Below are positions 43,886 to 56,800 of a DNA stretch of 64,000 nt, one piece after another (the first letter of the stretch is position 1; each line of letters starts with the position of its first letter). Position numbers and translations under genes: made by a program. The notes beneath the pieces are model-generated. The model had not been told where the DNA came from. It made no database searches and saw nothing but the letters and a program-made list of their open reading frames with translations. Source of the stretch: Lunularia cruciata (lineage: Eukaryota; Streptophyta; Marchantiopsida; Lunulariales; Lunulariaceae); NCBI GenBank assembly GCA_948567375.1, contig OX419760.1, forward strand, positions 12,834,001 through 12,898,000. Reading direction: 5' to 3'.

Positions 43886-46800
43886 GCTCCATGACAATAG
43901 GAGAGGAGGTTACTGGATGAAAGTTTGACCTTCTTACCTAGTTGAAAGATAAGATCATGATAATGTTTATAAGCATACTTTTTTTTGCCAAATTTGAGCA
44001 ACAAGAAGGTGAGACTTGGCTTGGTGGATGGATTTAAATTACATGGACAGAAAAGTTGAAGTATACAAGCCTTGAGATGGGAAAGGAGAAAGAATAGAAT
44101 TTGGAACAAGTGGATCTTGCACATAATTAAGGAAGAAGGAAGAGAAGCCGATACTTGCTTGCTTGGAATTATTGTAGGCAAACTTGGCAATTAAAAGACA
44201 AGTATCCCAATTAATGTGGTGAACATTAATAAAAGCATGTAGCATCTCCTCCAAAGTGTAATTTTCTTGTTTTATTTGTCCATCAATGAGGATGATAGAC
44301 TATAAAAAATGCAAGCTTGGTACTAAGAAGTTTAAAAAGTGCTTGCAAAAATCTACCAATAAACCAAGGATCTTGATCAAAGATGAGAACCTTGGCATGC
44401 CATGGTGCTTGAAGATGATGTTAAAGTTGATTTAGGCCAATGTTGGAGTATCAAATGTATCCATGGTAGGAGCTAAATGAATCTACTTGTTGAGCTTATC
44501 AACAAACACTATGATGGCTATATGACCTTGGTCTATCTTTGGCAAGGATGTGATGAGGTCTAAGCTTACATATTCCCAATATGTGGATGGAATTGGTAGT
44601 GGTTGAAAGAGTCCACTTGGCATCTGGTTGGTTTTGTTATGTTGGTAGCTCTCACAAGATTGTGCTCAAGCATGTTGTGCCATGTTGGGCCACCACCATC
44701 AACATTGTAGGGTACTTAAGATCTTGTTCACAACCATGTGACCAATGAATAGACATTCATGGGCTTCTTGAAGCCATACAAGTTGTAGATCATCCTTGGT
44801 TGAAATATATACCTAGTTCTCATATAATAAAAGGCCTTCCTTGAAGGAGAAAGTGTTGTATCATGTGCTATCATGTGCTTATCATGTGCTTCAAGATGTT
44901 CTTGTACGAACAAAAACAAGGGATCTTGCTATGAAGTGGTCTTAAAATTGATTTCAATTTTTGAATTAACTTACATTGTTGGAATTGCTATTGTTATAAG
45001 AGATTTAAGAAGAGTCTTCAAATCAAGTTAGCATGATATGGCATAGGAGATGATATGGAACTTGTTAGGTTTCTACGTAAGCTTGATGATGTTGACTCCT
45101 CATGTGGTCCAAATGTAAGGTTTGAAACAAAGGTTTGTGATTGGTTCACATGATCACTTATTTCCCTAAACAATAATGTCTCCATACTTTGTAGCATGAA
45201 CCATTGCTAGTTGTTTTTAATCCCAAGCAAAGTAATTCCTTCTTGTGGTATTTAATAGGTGAGCCATAAAGAAAATGGGATTTTATCCATTTTGAAATTC
45301 TTACTATAACATAGCTCCAATGACAAAAGTTAAAAGCATCAAAATCAATCACACAAGGTACTTGAGGATCATATAGTTGAAGGATAGGTCATGAAGATAC
45401 CATATGCTTCAATTTCTTGAATGTTTCTTTCTGCTTGGTAGTCCATTGAAAGCTTGATGTCTTTTCCAAGAGATTGGTCAATGGCGCAGCCAGATGAACA
45501 TAATAGTAGATGAATTGTTGCTAAAAACATGCAATCCACTAAATGCCCACACTTCCATAGCATTGTTAGGAGTATTCTAATTAGTAATGGCCTTGATTTT
45601 CTTCTCTTCTATCTTGATCTCCTCCAATGAGACCTTATGACCCAAGAAGGTAATTCTTGTGTTCTACCTCTATCTTATGGCAGGTTAAGATATCATCCAA
45701 GAACACTACCATGTATCAATCTAATAGCCCATCCAACACTTGATGCATTTGGTCCATGAAAATTGCCAGAGCATTAGTGCCCAAAAGGTAAAATCTTGAT
45801 TCAAAATGCCCATACCTTGTGCAAAAGGTAATCTTTTGCTTATCTTTTCTATCAATGGGAATTTGCCAATACCTAGTTCAAAGATCCAACTTGGAGAAGT
45901 ATCATGCTCCACTCAATTGATCTAACAAGTCATCAATTTGGATCAAGGGATACACATTCTTTATGTTTTTTTATTAAGGCCATGTTATTTAATAAGAAAT
46001 CAAAGTCCCCCCATCTTTCTTTGGTATAAAAATTATTTGTGTTCCCAAGGAGATTTTTTATATTGTATAAAATCTTTCCACAACAACTTGGTCATTTTTG
46101 TTCAAAGCTCTTCTACCTCTTTTAGTGAGAGCCTACAGATTGGATTACTCATAAGAGTACTACTTGGAAATAGCTCAATCTTGAAGAGCATAGGTTGATC
46201 AAAAGGTAACCCTTTTAAAAGATCATCCATAAACACATATCAAAACTCTTGCACTATCTTATCAACCATTGCTTGTTGTGCTACTTACTTGTATCAGATT
46301 CTCCTTGTGCAATTGGCTTAATCCACAGAATAAAAATAGGATTATCTTTCTCCAAAGCTTGCTCTATAACTACTAGATTGTCAAACTTCTCATCTTGGGA
46401 TTGACTTTACTTAGGTGTTTCACTAAGAGGTGTGAGACAATATAATTGGTAATTCTTATCTTGGTGTTGTACTTGAATTTGTCATCTGGTCCATACAAAT
46501 TAAACCTTTTGACGTTCAAGCCAAGGCAGATCTAGAATGATATCATAATGTAGTGGAGCTACTACAAACCTCATGTACATTAAATAATCCTTCCCAATCT
46601 TGGATGTAACAAGATATGAGATACAAAATTTAGAACTCTTTCTTCCATTTGCCATCATCAATCTACTACTAAATACTAGCTTGATAAGAATATATAAATC
46701 CTTTGCTAATTTCATAGATATGCAGTTATCAAAATTCACAAAATCAACCAAAATCCCACAACAATAATCTAACATAATACCTTGCAAGTGTATCAACTTG

Positions 46801-47830
46801 TATAGGTCAAGACTTCAATCCTATTAGAACAAATTAAGCTTCAAGTAAGTGGCTCAATATTCTTATTTGGATTCTTTTTTTTCCTTCATCCTCATGTTCT
46901 AGGAACTCCATTTGGGCAATGGGTTGAGGTTATCCATTCCTAGTTGGACATTTAGCAATGCAATGTACTATTTGGTGACAATAAAAGAAACCACCATTTT
47001 TTCATAATATTTCTCTATTTTTAATTCCAATCGGTCTCCATTGGATAGCATTGATCTCCATCTCCATTGGCTCTTACACCTATGTGTGGTGTGTTTGTAG
47101 GTTTTGTGGAGGTCTTAATTTTGACCTAGTTGTAGCAACCAAAGAATTAAAGTGTTCAACCAACTACATGGCTTCTTCTAAGTGTTTCGGCTCTTACATG
47201 GTCATTTCTAGTTTGGTGCTTTATTTCAAGCTCCTCACAAATTGATCCAAAGCTTCACTATTGATTATCTCTAGAATTTGCATTATGGCATTTTGGAATT
47301 GAATGGTATAGCTTCTCATAGAATTAATTTGCATTAATTTTGTCAATTTATCTCATGTAGCTTGTGAACATTTATCACTAAGAATCTCCTAAATTTTGCA
47401 TTTTGAATTCTTCCCATGCAAGATTGGTGCATTAAACTACCATTAAGCTTGTCCACTCAAAATTGCAACCATATTTTTGCCACTCCAACTAATTGACTTG
47501 AAACCAAGAGAATCTATCTTTGTTCATCTTAAAGATTTGTAGCTTCACAATAATGTTCACAATCAAACACAAATTTCTCCACTTCACTTGGGAGATTCTT
47601 GCCTTCAAATACCTTTGGCTTTGGAAATCAAATTTTCTCTTCTCTTTCTTGAAATGTTATTCTCTCTACGTGCTCTTGTTATTGATGATCTCTCTTTTCC
47701 AACAATAGAATAAGGTGCTCAATTTGTTATTGCATGGCAATGATAACTTTCAGCATCATTGCCATGACTACTATTCTATCAAAATATCTACTTGCAATAT
47801 TCAAAGTTAACACATAGATGCAACATAATG
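43886..47830 (-). pseudogene. Ty3/gypsy gag-pol relic
   Basis: From high to low coordinates on the minus strand: gag remnants about 47000-47800; protease at 46500-46796 (GILVDFVNFDNCIS then YDIILDLPWL); RT around 45700-46000; an RNase H area 45150-45560; integrase zinc region 44728-44919; and integrase at 44039-44254 (NWDTCLLIAKFAYNNSKQASIGFSSF). The order fits gypsy. Many stops and shifts; none of the frames is usable. Confidence 0.65.
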
Positions 47831-47839
47831 TCATGTTAG

Positions 47840-49770
47840 GGTTTATGCAGCTAATTAAAGTGTAGTTTAGTGAAGTTTATCTCTATATTATTGGAATAGG
47901 TTGTATAACGGATTCCATTGTTGAGCTACTACCAAGTGAGTTATCAATGTAAATATAAGTGACTGGCCAGATGGATTATGACTGTGTTCTCTTTGAGTGC
48001 TTTGATGTATATAAGTGGTGGAGATTTAATAGACATGATGTGTTTTAGTTTCAAAAGTCTCAAGCAAGAGAAGGACATTGAGAGTGAGAGTTGCTGCCTA
48101 GTATGGGAGCTAGAGCATCAATAGAAGAGTTAAAAAAAGAGATGTTTTGTGATCCTGATTTACCATTTCTGAATCCTTTCTCATCAAACTAAAAATTTAC
48201 ACCATGATCATTTTTGAGCTTAAATGGTAGTACATTTTGGTCTTGTGTTTATGGAGTCATTGATGGAACTCTCAGTCCTATTGTCTTTCTTGTACGTACT
48301 TATGGATAGACATGGGTATTGACAAGTTATGTGCTCTTGTATAAGGAGCAGTCATTAATTTTGCTCAAGGGTTTTTCAAGGTGGACTTATGGGTCCATGT
48401 GTCAAAAAGGAGAATGTTAAGTGACAAAATAGTAAGAACTAAATTGCAATAAGAGAAGTCAAGAGGTCTTTGACATTTTAAGGAATTCAGTGAATGACAT
48501 TTGGGGAGAAAGGACCATGATGAGAGGAAGGAGCTCATAGGCTATGGTTTGAAGACAAGAAATAAGGGATTTAAGTGAAGACTGAGTATGATATGATCAA
48601 TTGAAGCAAGGGGGTTAAATTCATACCTAAGTGCACAAATTGGAGGACTATGAGAGTTTCATCATACTTTTTCATGATATGTCAGAGGTTTTGGGGATTA
48701 GACACAGTGGTGGTCATGATGTGCTCAAGAAATTTCACTTTGGAGTTAATCTAAAATTTGATCTGATCAATTGAAATTAGAGTATTGGAAATCAAAGTGT
48801 TGGGAAGTAGATTATGATCAAGTTTGGGGTTTTGGTCATTTCCTAAGCTCTGCTTTGAATTAGGCCATGAAATGTTTCAATATTGTTGGTGATTATGTCT
48901 TGTATCTCTATGTAAAGGTATCATATAAATTCTTCAAATAAATAATTTAGGGTCTGGATCAGGTATACCTTGGTTTGTAGAGCTCAAAAGTTAGCCTAGC
49001 TTTGGAATTGATCCATATCTAAAGATTAGAGTTGAGTTCAATTTCTAGAATTCATAAAGGTTTAGATAGAAATACAACCAACTACTTTGTAAACTCTGGT
49101 TGGCTCAAGATTTATAGAGGGATCTGATCGAATGCAATAATCTATATTGCAAACACTATAATAAATTCCAAGGAATTACTCTATTTCCAGCTCCAATTAA
49201 ATGATAATTCTCTCATTAAGATCAAGGTTAAGTATTTTCAGTTTGGTGGATTGTTCTTGAGGATTTATTTGAGCCTTTCAATGACAATTCTAGTGAGATT
49301 TTGGCAAGAACTAGGGCTAGACCCTTAATTAGGGTTTCAAAATAAGGGTTTGGACTACAAACTCTAATTCAAGTTCAAGAGAGTGCCACAAGATCTATAA
49401 TAGTCCAATGGTAGCTAGACTTATATCATTGGAAATTTTACTTTACAAGCTTTCCATTGTGCCCTAAACCATTTAAATTAGAGATATATAGAGGAAAGTA
49501 TCTCAATTTGAGTCTCATAGATATTTGCCCATAAAAGGGCATAAAAGTATGACTCTTGGAAGCAACACTTGGAGTAATGGAGAATAGGTCTTGGACAAAG
49601 AAATTGTTCAAGACCTATTCTCCATGGAGAATTGTTGTCAATTTGCTTGTGTTTGGATTCTTTCCATGGTGATGGTGGAAGTGATGTCTATGACCAAGGA
49701 GTGCATGTTGTGATGGCAAGTCAGGTTGCTTTTTATTCCCCTACCCAATAGAATAAACATTAAAAACAAG
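47840..49770 (+). repeat. Dispersed repeat E, copy 3
   Basis: Shares gatgtatataagtggtgga (48003), gagagtgagagttg, and gtgcatgttgtgatgg (49701) with copies 1 and 2, in the same order and orientation but more diverged. A 20-bp-arm hairpin (49579-49623) is inside it. Confidence 0.5.
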
Positions 49771-49813
49771 GATAGAAGATTTTGGTACTTAGGGCAAACA
49801 AGTGGGCTCAATA

Positions 49814-50403
49814 CCCAATGTTGATGGCCATAGATACTCATTATCCAGTAAACAAAAGGAGTTGGCCAAATATGTCTTGGTATGCATCCATGGTTACTAA
49901 AATGCATGTTCATCTTGAGCATCATAAGAAGAATATAATAATATAGAATAAGCAGACTAGTTAGTAAAAGTTAATGAGTTAGTAGTCTTAGCTAAATATA
50001 GCAAAAAGAAGTATAATAGCTTAAGAATGTGCTTTTAAGTATTGAGAAAGCTTGTGGGAAGGATATTCCAAAAGTACACAAGAAGCTTCTTGGTGAGAAG
50101 CTTCAAGGAACTTTCCAAGGGTAGAGTAACTTGTATGCAAAGATGAAGGCTAGCTGAGCTTGTACACCAAGTAGGAAGCTTTCTCAATACTTAAAGCACA
50201 TTCTTAAGCTAGTTATACTTCTTTTTGCTATATTAGCTTAGACTACTAACTCATAACTTGTTTGCTTATTCTATATTATTATATTCCTCTTATGATGCTC
50301 AAGATGAACATGCATTTTAGTAACCATGGATGCATACCAAGACATATTTGGCCAACTCCTTTTGTACATTGGGTAATGAGTATCTAAGGCCATCATCATT
50401 GGG
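49814..50403. repeat. Large imperfect inverted repeat
   Basis: Arm 49814-50053 is the reverse complement of 50176-50403, with good identity by eye; the spacer is 122 bp. The inner ends both carry aagctttctcaatactta-type sequence. The inner 80 bp of each arm resembles the family D LTR (actactaactcat, tatacttcttttt). The result is a potential long hairpin transcript. Confidence 0.8.
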
Positions 50404-52289
50404 AATAGAATGCCATTTGTATATCAAACTTCAAACATTTCTCTGAAGACAATCTGCTCTTTCTCATTAAGTAGCCTTTTCCCTACTTCTTCATGTAAGT
50501 CAATTGGTTCTTGTGATGGCTTCACTTCTTCTCAATTATTGTCTAGAACAAGCTTTCTTCAACCTCCATTTTTGGTCCCAACTTTTGAATGTGCAGCTTC
50601 TCTTCTTTATTTGGAAGCTCACATTCAGGTGTGAGTATATGCCAATGCCCAAGATATCAATATCTTTGGTTACTTCTTCCTACCTACTTCTGATTTCTTC
50701 ATCTTCTTCACAATCCTTTTATAGACCTTCTTCTTCATCCAAATCAACCTCAAATGCTTTTGAGTGTTTCACTCCTAAGTGCTTCTTAGGTTGGTTACCT
50801 TCTTCTTTGGATTCATTATTACCTTTAAGATCCTTATGTCATTTATTTAGGAGCCTTTGCCAAAGGAGAGTTGGTGTTGAATTTGTGCTTCTTCTCCTTC
50901 TTGACCAAAGACACAAATTGCTCATTTACCCAATACTTCTCATTTACCTCCTACATGAGCTTCATCTGATGCATTCCTTTTGGGTCTTCTTCAAAGTATG
51001 ATGGGGTCACTTTATGGAATGGGAACTCTAATTTCTCCTCCTTAGTGAGTAAGTTTTGGCTGATGCAAAAGTGAATTACAAAGGGTATTAGATAATGAGG
51101 TCATGGCTCTTTGAAGACATCATACATCTTCTAAACATGCTTGTAAAAGATGTGTCTCCAATTAACAAGACTCTTTGAGAAAATGTGTTCAAAGAATGCA
51201 ACCTGAGAATTGGTCAAGTATGTGTACCTTTGAGGCTTGAAGATCTTCATCAAGCCATTTGAAATCTCTCTCCTTTTTGGGTTTTTTTAATCCATCATGA
51301 GCCATCCATTGAAGGGATACTTCTTATGTGCAAAGGCCTTTTCTATGCTTGCATGCATTTTGTCACTCAAGTTGAGCCAAGACTCAAAATTGTATTGCAT
51401 TAACTATTCCTTGATTGTTCACAATATCTTCCTCCAATGAAACAATGTCCATGCATTTACATTTTCTCTCATATTACTTGGTCCTAATTTATTCATCCCT
51501 CAAATCTCTAAGGCCAATGCTTTTGAAGTGTATTCCCAATTCCATAGAAGGAAGCTCAATTTATGACTTCTAAAGGATTGTCTTTCTAATTGCCATTTCC
51601 CATGGATCTACCATTGGGGTCTTCTAGTGAAATGTATTCTAAGCTCTCTTTTAAATAATCATCTTCACCATTGTGACTAGTTTCTATTCACAACAAATGT
51701 GCACTCAATTTGTACCCTTCTCACTTTATTGATCAATAATCTTTTGGAAATCTATGTGAAACTATAAAATTACTTGCTTCTATAGTGGTGTCAAGGTTTC
51801 TACCTCTACCCACTTGTTGGTTGCAATGGTATTCAGTCACATGTCTTTTTCCACTTGTGCAAGAAATTGTTTTTAAGTGCTCTTTCCATGACATTCAAAG
51901 TGTTGTACAACTGCTTTTTCTTCCAAAGAATCTTCGTACTCTTTCAAAGATGAGTTTTGCCTATCTTCCAAAAAATTGGCTCCCAAATTCTCTTCAAAAG
52001 ATGAGGTTACTCATCTTAAAAAGAAATGGTGTCCTTCTCTTCCAAAGAAAGTACAACACTTGTGAAGATGTTGGTCTTTTGAAGACTTGAATCTTCCAAA
52101 GAATTATATCTTCACTAGAATAGATATTTATGGAAAATTTTCTCAATAGAAGGAATTCCATTCTTCTCTCAATACAAAATACAGAAAAAAACCAAAGAAC
52201 TTATAATTTCTAATACCACATAATATTTTGCTAAAGTGTTCCCTAGTGCTTACATAACTCCTTGGGCTAAAAATATGGAAAATTTATAT
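50404..52289. other. AT-rich sequence, unassigned
   Basis: Minus frames are rich in Lys, Glu and Asp (for example FEVDLDEEEGL near 50730) and could be remnants of an acidic coiled-coil protein or gag. The plus frame of 165 codons at 50504-51001 is the pyrimidine-rich shadow of this. No domain was found. Confidence 0.35.
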
Positions 52290-52990
52290 AAGAAGTAGGA
52301 TTGAAGCCTTCACTAGGGTTTCAAAATTAAAGTTTGAACTACAAAATCAAGCTAAGTTTGAAATATTTCACGTTGAAATATTTCATTATAGTAGGCAGAT
52401 TAAGGCTTTCAATATTTCATTGGAAAACTTACCTTGTTAAGCATTTCATTGAGTCCAAAGAACACTTGAATTAAAGCTATAGAGTTATGCTATCTTAGTC
52501 TAAGTTTTGTAGTTATTTCTCCATCAAAAGGTATATAAATTTACTTTTTGGAGTATAAGTTGGAAGAAACTTTTCTATTGAGCAAGGATGCTTTAAGAAA
52601 ATTATATACTAGAAGCATGAAGAATAGCAACTCTTCATGAAGAGTTGCTATTAAGCTACTTGTGTTTGGATACTCTCTTTGCTCTACATGCTTGATTATA
52701 TGCCCAATTGACTTGGATTTTTGTATATTCATTGCACTTAGATTTCCTTCCCTTGGGTGTGCAATGTATTTTTCTTTGTTGATGCTAGAAATAATGACTA
52801 AGAAGCAAGAGTGCATGTTGTGATATGAGGTTAGGTTGCACTTTTTCCTACTCAATGAAATTTGAGAACTAATGTAGAAATACTTGCCGGATTACAAATA
52901 AGGACAACCATTCCTAATAGGTTTAAATTCAACCTCCCTACTTATAGACTCCACATCCACACCTTTTGTGTTCCCAATGAGAATAGCACA
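52290..52990 (+). repeat. Dispersed repeat E, copy 4 (3' part)
   Basis: Matches the end of the other E copies: gggtttcaaaat-a near 52316, then cttgtgtttggata, gcacttagat-tccttc and gagtgcatgttgtgat near 52810. The 5' part is missing. It contains a perfect 30-bp palindrome at 52623-52652. Confidence 0.5.
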
Positions 52991-53559
52991 TAGTAAGATG
53001 ACATAATCCAAAGTAAATCATCAACATCATCATTTAGGACCATCCACTAGTGCTCTTAGGTCCACTTCCTCAGATTTCCCCAGATATCATCTTTCTCAAT
53101 TGGTTTCTCAATTATCATCTTGTGAAATAAAACAAGCAACCCAAAGTACCAATTCCACTAAAGGAAAGACAAATTTAATATCTATGGTAAACCTCTACAT
53201 ACTTCAATTTCCCAATTATCAATAGTAAGATTACAAGGAGTGAAGACCACTACCTTCTTGGATTGCACTTGTCTCCTTTCTATCTTGTAATATCACTCAC
53301 AAATCAACCACCCAAAGAATCAAACCACTTTGACTGTCTTTACCTGATACAATCTTTGTCCTAATTACTCTCAACAAGATTAATAATTTGCAAAGTGAAA
53401 TCAGTCAAGAGAAATTGTGAATTTTCAGATCAAAGAGTTTTCCATTGGTCTTTAGTCATTGTCTTGTTGCCATACTCATGGGAGATATCTTCAGTAGGTG
53501 CCAACGGCCTTTGATTGCTTTTCTTTAAGCAAGACTCAATATCATTTAAGCTTACATAA

Positions 53560-55400
53560 TATATAGATAGGTATATGAGAACGGAAGCCGTTTTGGGAAC
53601 TGGTTATCCAGAACTCATGAAGTGCAAATGAGCGATAAACAATATGTACATGATACTCAACACTAGGAATATGTAACCCCGAGGGTAGAATGCATGGAAG
53701 GTCAGCGACACGCAAGACTAGAGTAGTGAAATCCTGAAGTTAGAATGCATCAAAGGTAACCTGCAGCAATGGCATAATCAAAATAAACATATTGAAACAC
53801 CAACATATCTATATGAGAAACATCATCAAATGAAACACAAAATAACTGTCACGTGGAAACCATTAGATAGCAACTCGCATAGTTGAGATGCAGCCTGCAA
53901 AGAAATGGAGACAATACTCCCACATAAGTAGAAAAATAAAGACTCCATGAAGAAACGGACAGCTGAAAAGGATGGAGATGAACTGGTGGCAAGAGACAAG
54001 TAATAGTCGGTAAATATCACGGGTCAGGGAAGAGTTGAGTCAGGAAATGAAAATCGGAGAAGGTGGATGAGGCAAAGCACAGGAAGGATAAATTGCTCAA
54101 AGAACGAGGGAAGATGAGCAAAGCATCCAAGGACGTGGATATAGAGATATCACAGCAAGCGCTATGGACGCTTGAGTCCAGAGAAGCCAAACAGCTGAGG
54201 GAAGCAGAAGACGGCCATAGTACCTCCCCATGAAAACACATGCAATTTCATCAGTGCCTCACGTAGTGCCAAAGTAGTTGAGCTAGAGTCAATACCCCTC
54301 ATACCGAGTTTCTGCTCGAAAACTCATGAGTGCCAAGGCAAACTCGGTTGCTCCCCTACAATGCCGTTCAGAGGTCAAAAATAGTGAGAAATAGTGAGAT
54401 ACAATAAGCATCAACGAAAAAAACATCAATTGGAAGAAGAATGCAGTGCTGCACGGGAAGGGACCAACAAAATAAACCGAAGTAGCGAGATACATGAAGC
54501 ATCAACGAAATAAACAGTAGCGAAATCAGCAAAAGAAACATCTTTGTAGGAAAACTCAGCGCTTCTTGGGGAGGGACCTGCAAAATAAACCTTCTCGAAA
54601 GAAAGCGCAGTGCTGCAAGGGAAGGGACAAGCGGGGAGGCAAAACAACATTGCTATCCTTCACAAGCAAGGACTAGTGGGAGAGACCCAGCAAACTACAA
54701 GCAGGGAGTAAAAAACATCACTGCTGCAACAAGAAAGGACAGCGGGAGAAACCCTATCAAACCCCAACCCAGCAAACCCAGCAGGAGAAACCCTCGCGAG
54801 GAGAGAAACAAGTAAGAGTACTAAAAAGAAAGGAGGGGAACTGGCAAAAGGGCAACAGACAGAGGCAACTGTAGCCTTGTGTGAAGGGAAGAACCATGTG
54901 GGCCACGTATCCATAAGCAGTGGACACATGTCCAGCAGTCTGTGATGAAAATCCACATGGCATAAAAATCCAAAGAGTGCTATACCACATATAAAATACA
55001 TTGGAAGAGGCAAGATTTTATAAAAGTCTAAGGGAAAAACTACTGGTGGGCTCGAAAATAAGCTCCCCACCTGGTAGAAAGAAACACATGTTCTCAGATC
55101 TCTTTATATACTAAGCCCAATGATAGACCATAGATAGTATATATAGGTATACAAGAACAATAGCCATTCTGGGAACAGGTTATCCAGAACTCTTGAAGTG
55201 TAAATGATCATAGATAGTGTATATATGAAAAAAGAAGTCAAGTACAACTCCTGATCAAATGTATGGTATCCAGGCCTACAGTAAAAAGTACTTGTAGGTC
55301 AAACTGGAGCTACCTGTCTGGCAGAAAGAATAGATGTCCTTAAATCTCTATAGATACTAAGCCCATGATAACCATGGATATCTTTTTCCACTTGTAAGAC
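53560..55400 (-). other. Tail region of the Penelope-like element with direct repeats
   Basis: A 70-bp segment (tatagataggtata...ttatccagaactc-tgaagtg-aaatga) occurs at about 53562 and again at about 55131. A second pair (g-agaaagaa...ctaagccca-tgata) lies at about 55075 and 55320. The middle (54400-54800) is full of short imperfect motifs such as gcagtgctgca-gggaagggac. Penelope-like elements often carry such partial terminal repeats; assignment here is inference. Confidence 0.4.
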
Positions 55401-55499
55401 TGAGCAAAAATTTTTCTGGATCATGTGAAGGAGGTAATTCTTAGAGATAAAGCTGTTTATAAGTTTTCTACAAGCTAAAAGGTATGACTTTTTGGAATT

Positions 55500-56800
55500 A
55501 CAGATCCATCTATATCAAACACATTCGGATTTTATAATCCCGAGTTTACATTTAGAGGAAATGTCTGAAAGAACATGAGGGAGCAAGATTGTCTTGATGT
55601 GAGCAAAGTGAGGCAGCTCTTTCTTATCATAGATAAAGACAAAGATATTGAAGTCATCCTGAGTAATGCGATAGTCGAGATAATCACAGTGAGTGCCAAA
55701 ATGAGTTTGAACTAGCTCACACAAGAGTTTGGGATAGATCCCACCACCTCTAGCATCATCATCCATATACATAAAATCCGTAAAATGATTGAGTCCCAAG
55801 CCAACCACCACAAGATCATCAACATATCTTTGAACATGGGACAGGTCGTACAACAGAGCGACATCATTGGCATCCAGCAATCTGCAAATGAAGTCCAGTT
55901 CATAGGGAAGAGGTATAGATTAGCCACAAAGACAGCACAAGGTGTCCCCATGGGTGTCCCAATCTCTTGACGGAAGAGCTTATTTCCGAAAGTGATGTAG
56001 AGGTTATCAAAAAGGAATAACATCCAACAGATGAGACAGTCCTCATCAACCGCCATGAATTTGAGATGTTTTGCCGATTGAGAGATATTGTTTTGGTTTT
56101 TAAGCCATCTATATTTAAAGTCAAGTGTGGAGTTCTCAACCATTAACACGGTTTCCCTACACAGAGTGAACCTATAATGGAAAATAGATCTGATGAGAGT
56201 AGACAGTCTTGTCTTGAGACCATGGAGGTGAATCTTAGTATAAAGGGTGGTGAAATCAAAACTTTGAAAAAGAACCTTTTCCAAGGTGGCAAGAGTCTAT
56301 TGCAAACCAGAATCTGTAGGAGAAGAGGATCTTCTCTTGCACAGTCTTTGCACCCGCTCAAGCAAAACAAGAATGCGAGAAGAGTTGCCCAAGATCTAGC
56401 TAGAGTCGACCATCAGCCCCACTTGTAAGAACTCATGCCGCCAGAGGTCGTTTGCAGAAGGGAGCAATGCTTTGAAGAATGAGCTCAGCCAACGAGAAAG
56501 TTCAGACAAGGAAGTGGAGTAGCCTGCTGCAATGAACCGAGGAGCAATGGGAGACTTATGGAATTTCCAAGTGCAGCAGAAGTAAGAGAGTCTCTCGGAA
56601 TCCTTGGAAGCACAAAATCCTTGAGAGGTATTGAAACGGTGGTGAGAAAGTAAAAGTTGGTTTTGAGGAAGCAATGAGAGTTTATAGGTTGCTGAAGGAG
56701 AATGAAGCTCATTGAGTAAAGTTTGAATGTGAAAGTATCGGCAAACAAATACAAAATTGGTGGGACACTTGTCCATATAAGTAATAATGAAATGAGACTT
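55500..56800 (-). pseudogene. Penelope-like reverse transcriptase
   Basis: Minus frames show, in order: YFCCTWKFHKSPIAPRFI (the P-K-x-H-K-x-P...R-x-I block of this RT group, 56396-56776); SFDFTTLYTKI with the first catalytic Asp near 56257; FRQEIGTPMGTPCAVFVANL near 55960-55915; RYVDDLVVVG with the catalytic Asp pair near 55815; and YDKKELPHF with a thumb-like tail. The frame changes several times. The pattern is that of Penelope-like elements, not LTR or LINE RT. Confidence 0.75.

Noticed and set aside
50504-51001. A 165-codon plus-strand frame, Ser/Leu/Phe-rich
   Set aside because: Its composition is that of the complement of a Lys/Glu-rich sequence; no motif or signal was seen.
54660-55070. 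A 136-codon minus frame with Leu/Phe-rich stretches that could pass for a membrane protein
   Set aside because: It lies in a tract of short imperfect repeats next to a Penelope-like element and has no recognisable family.
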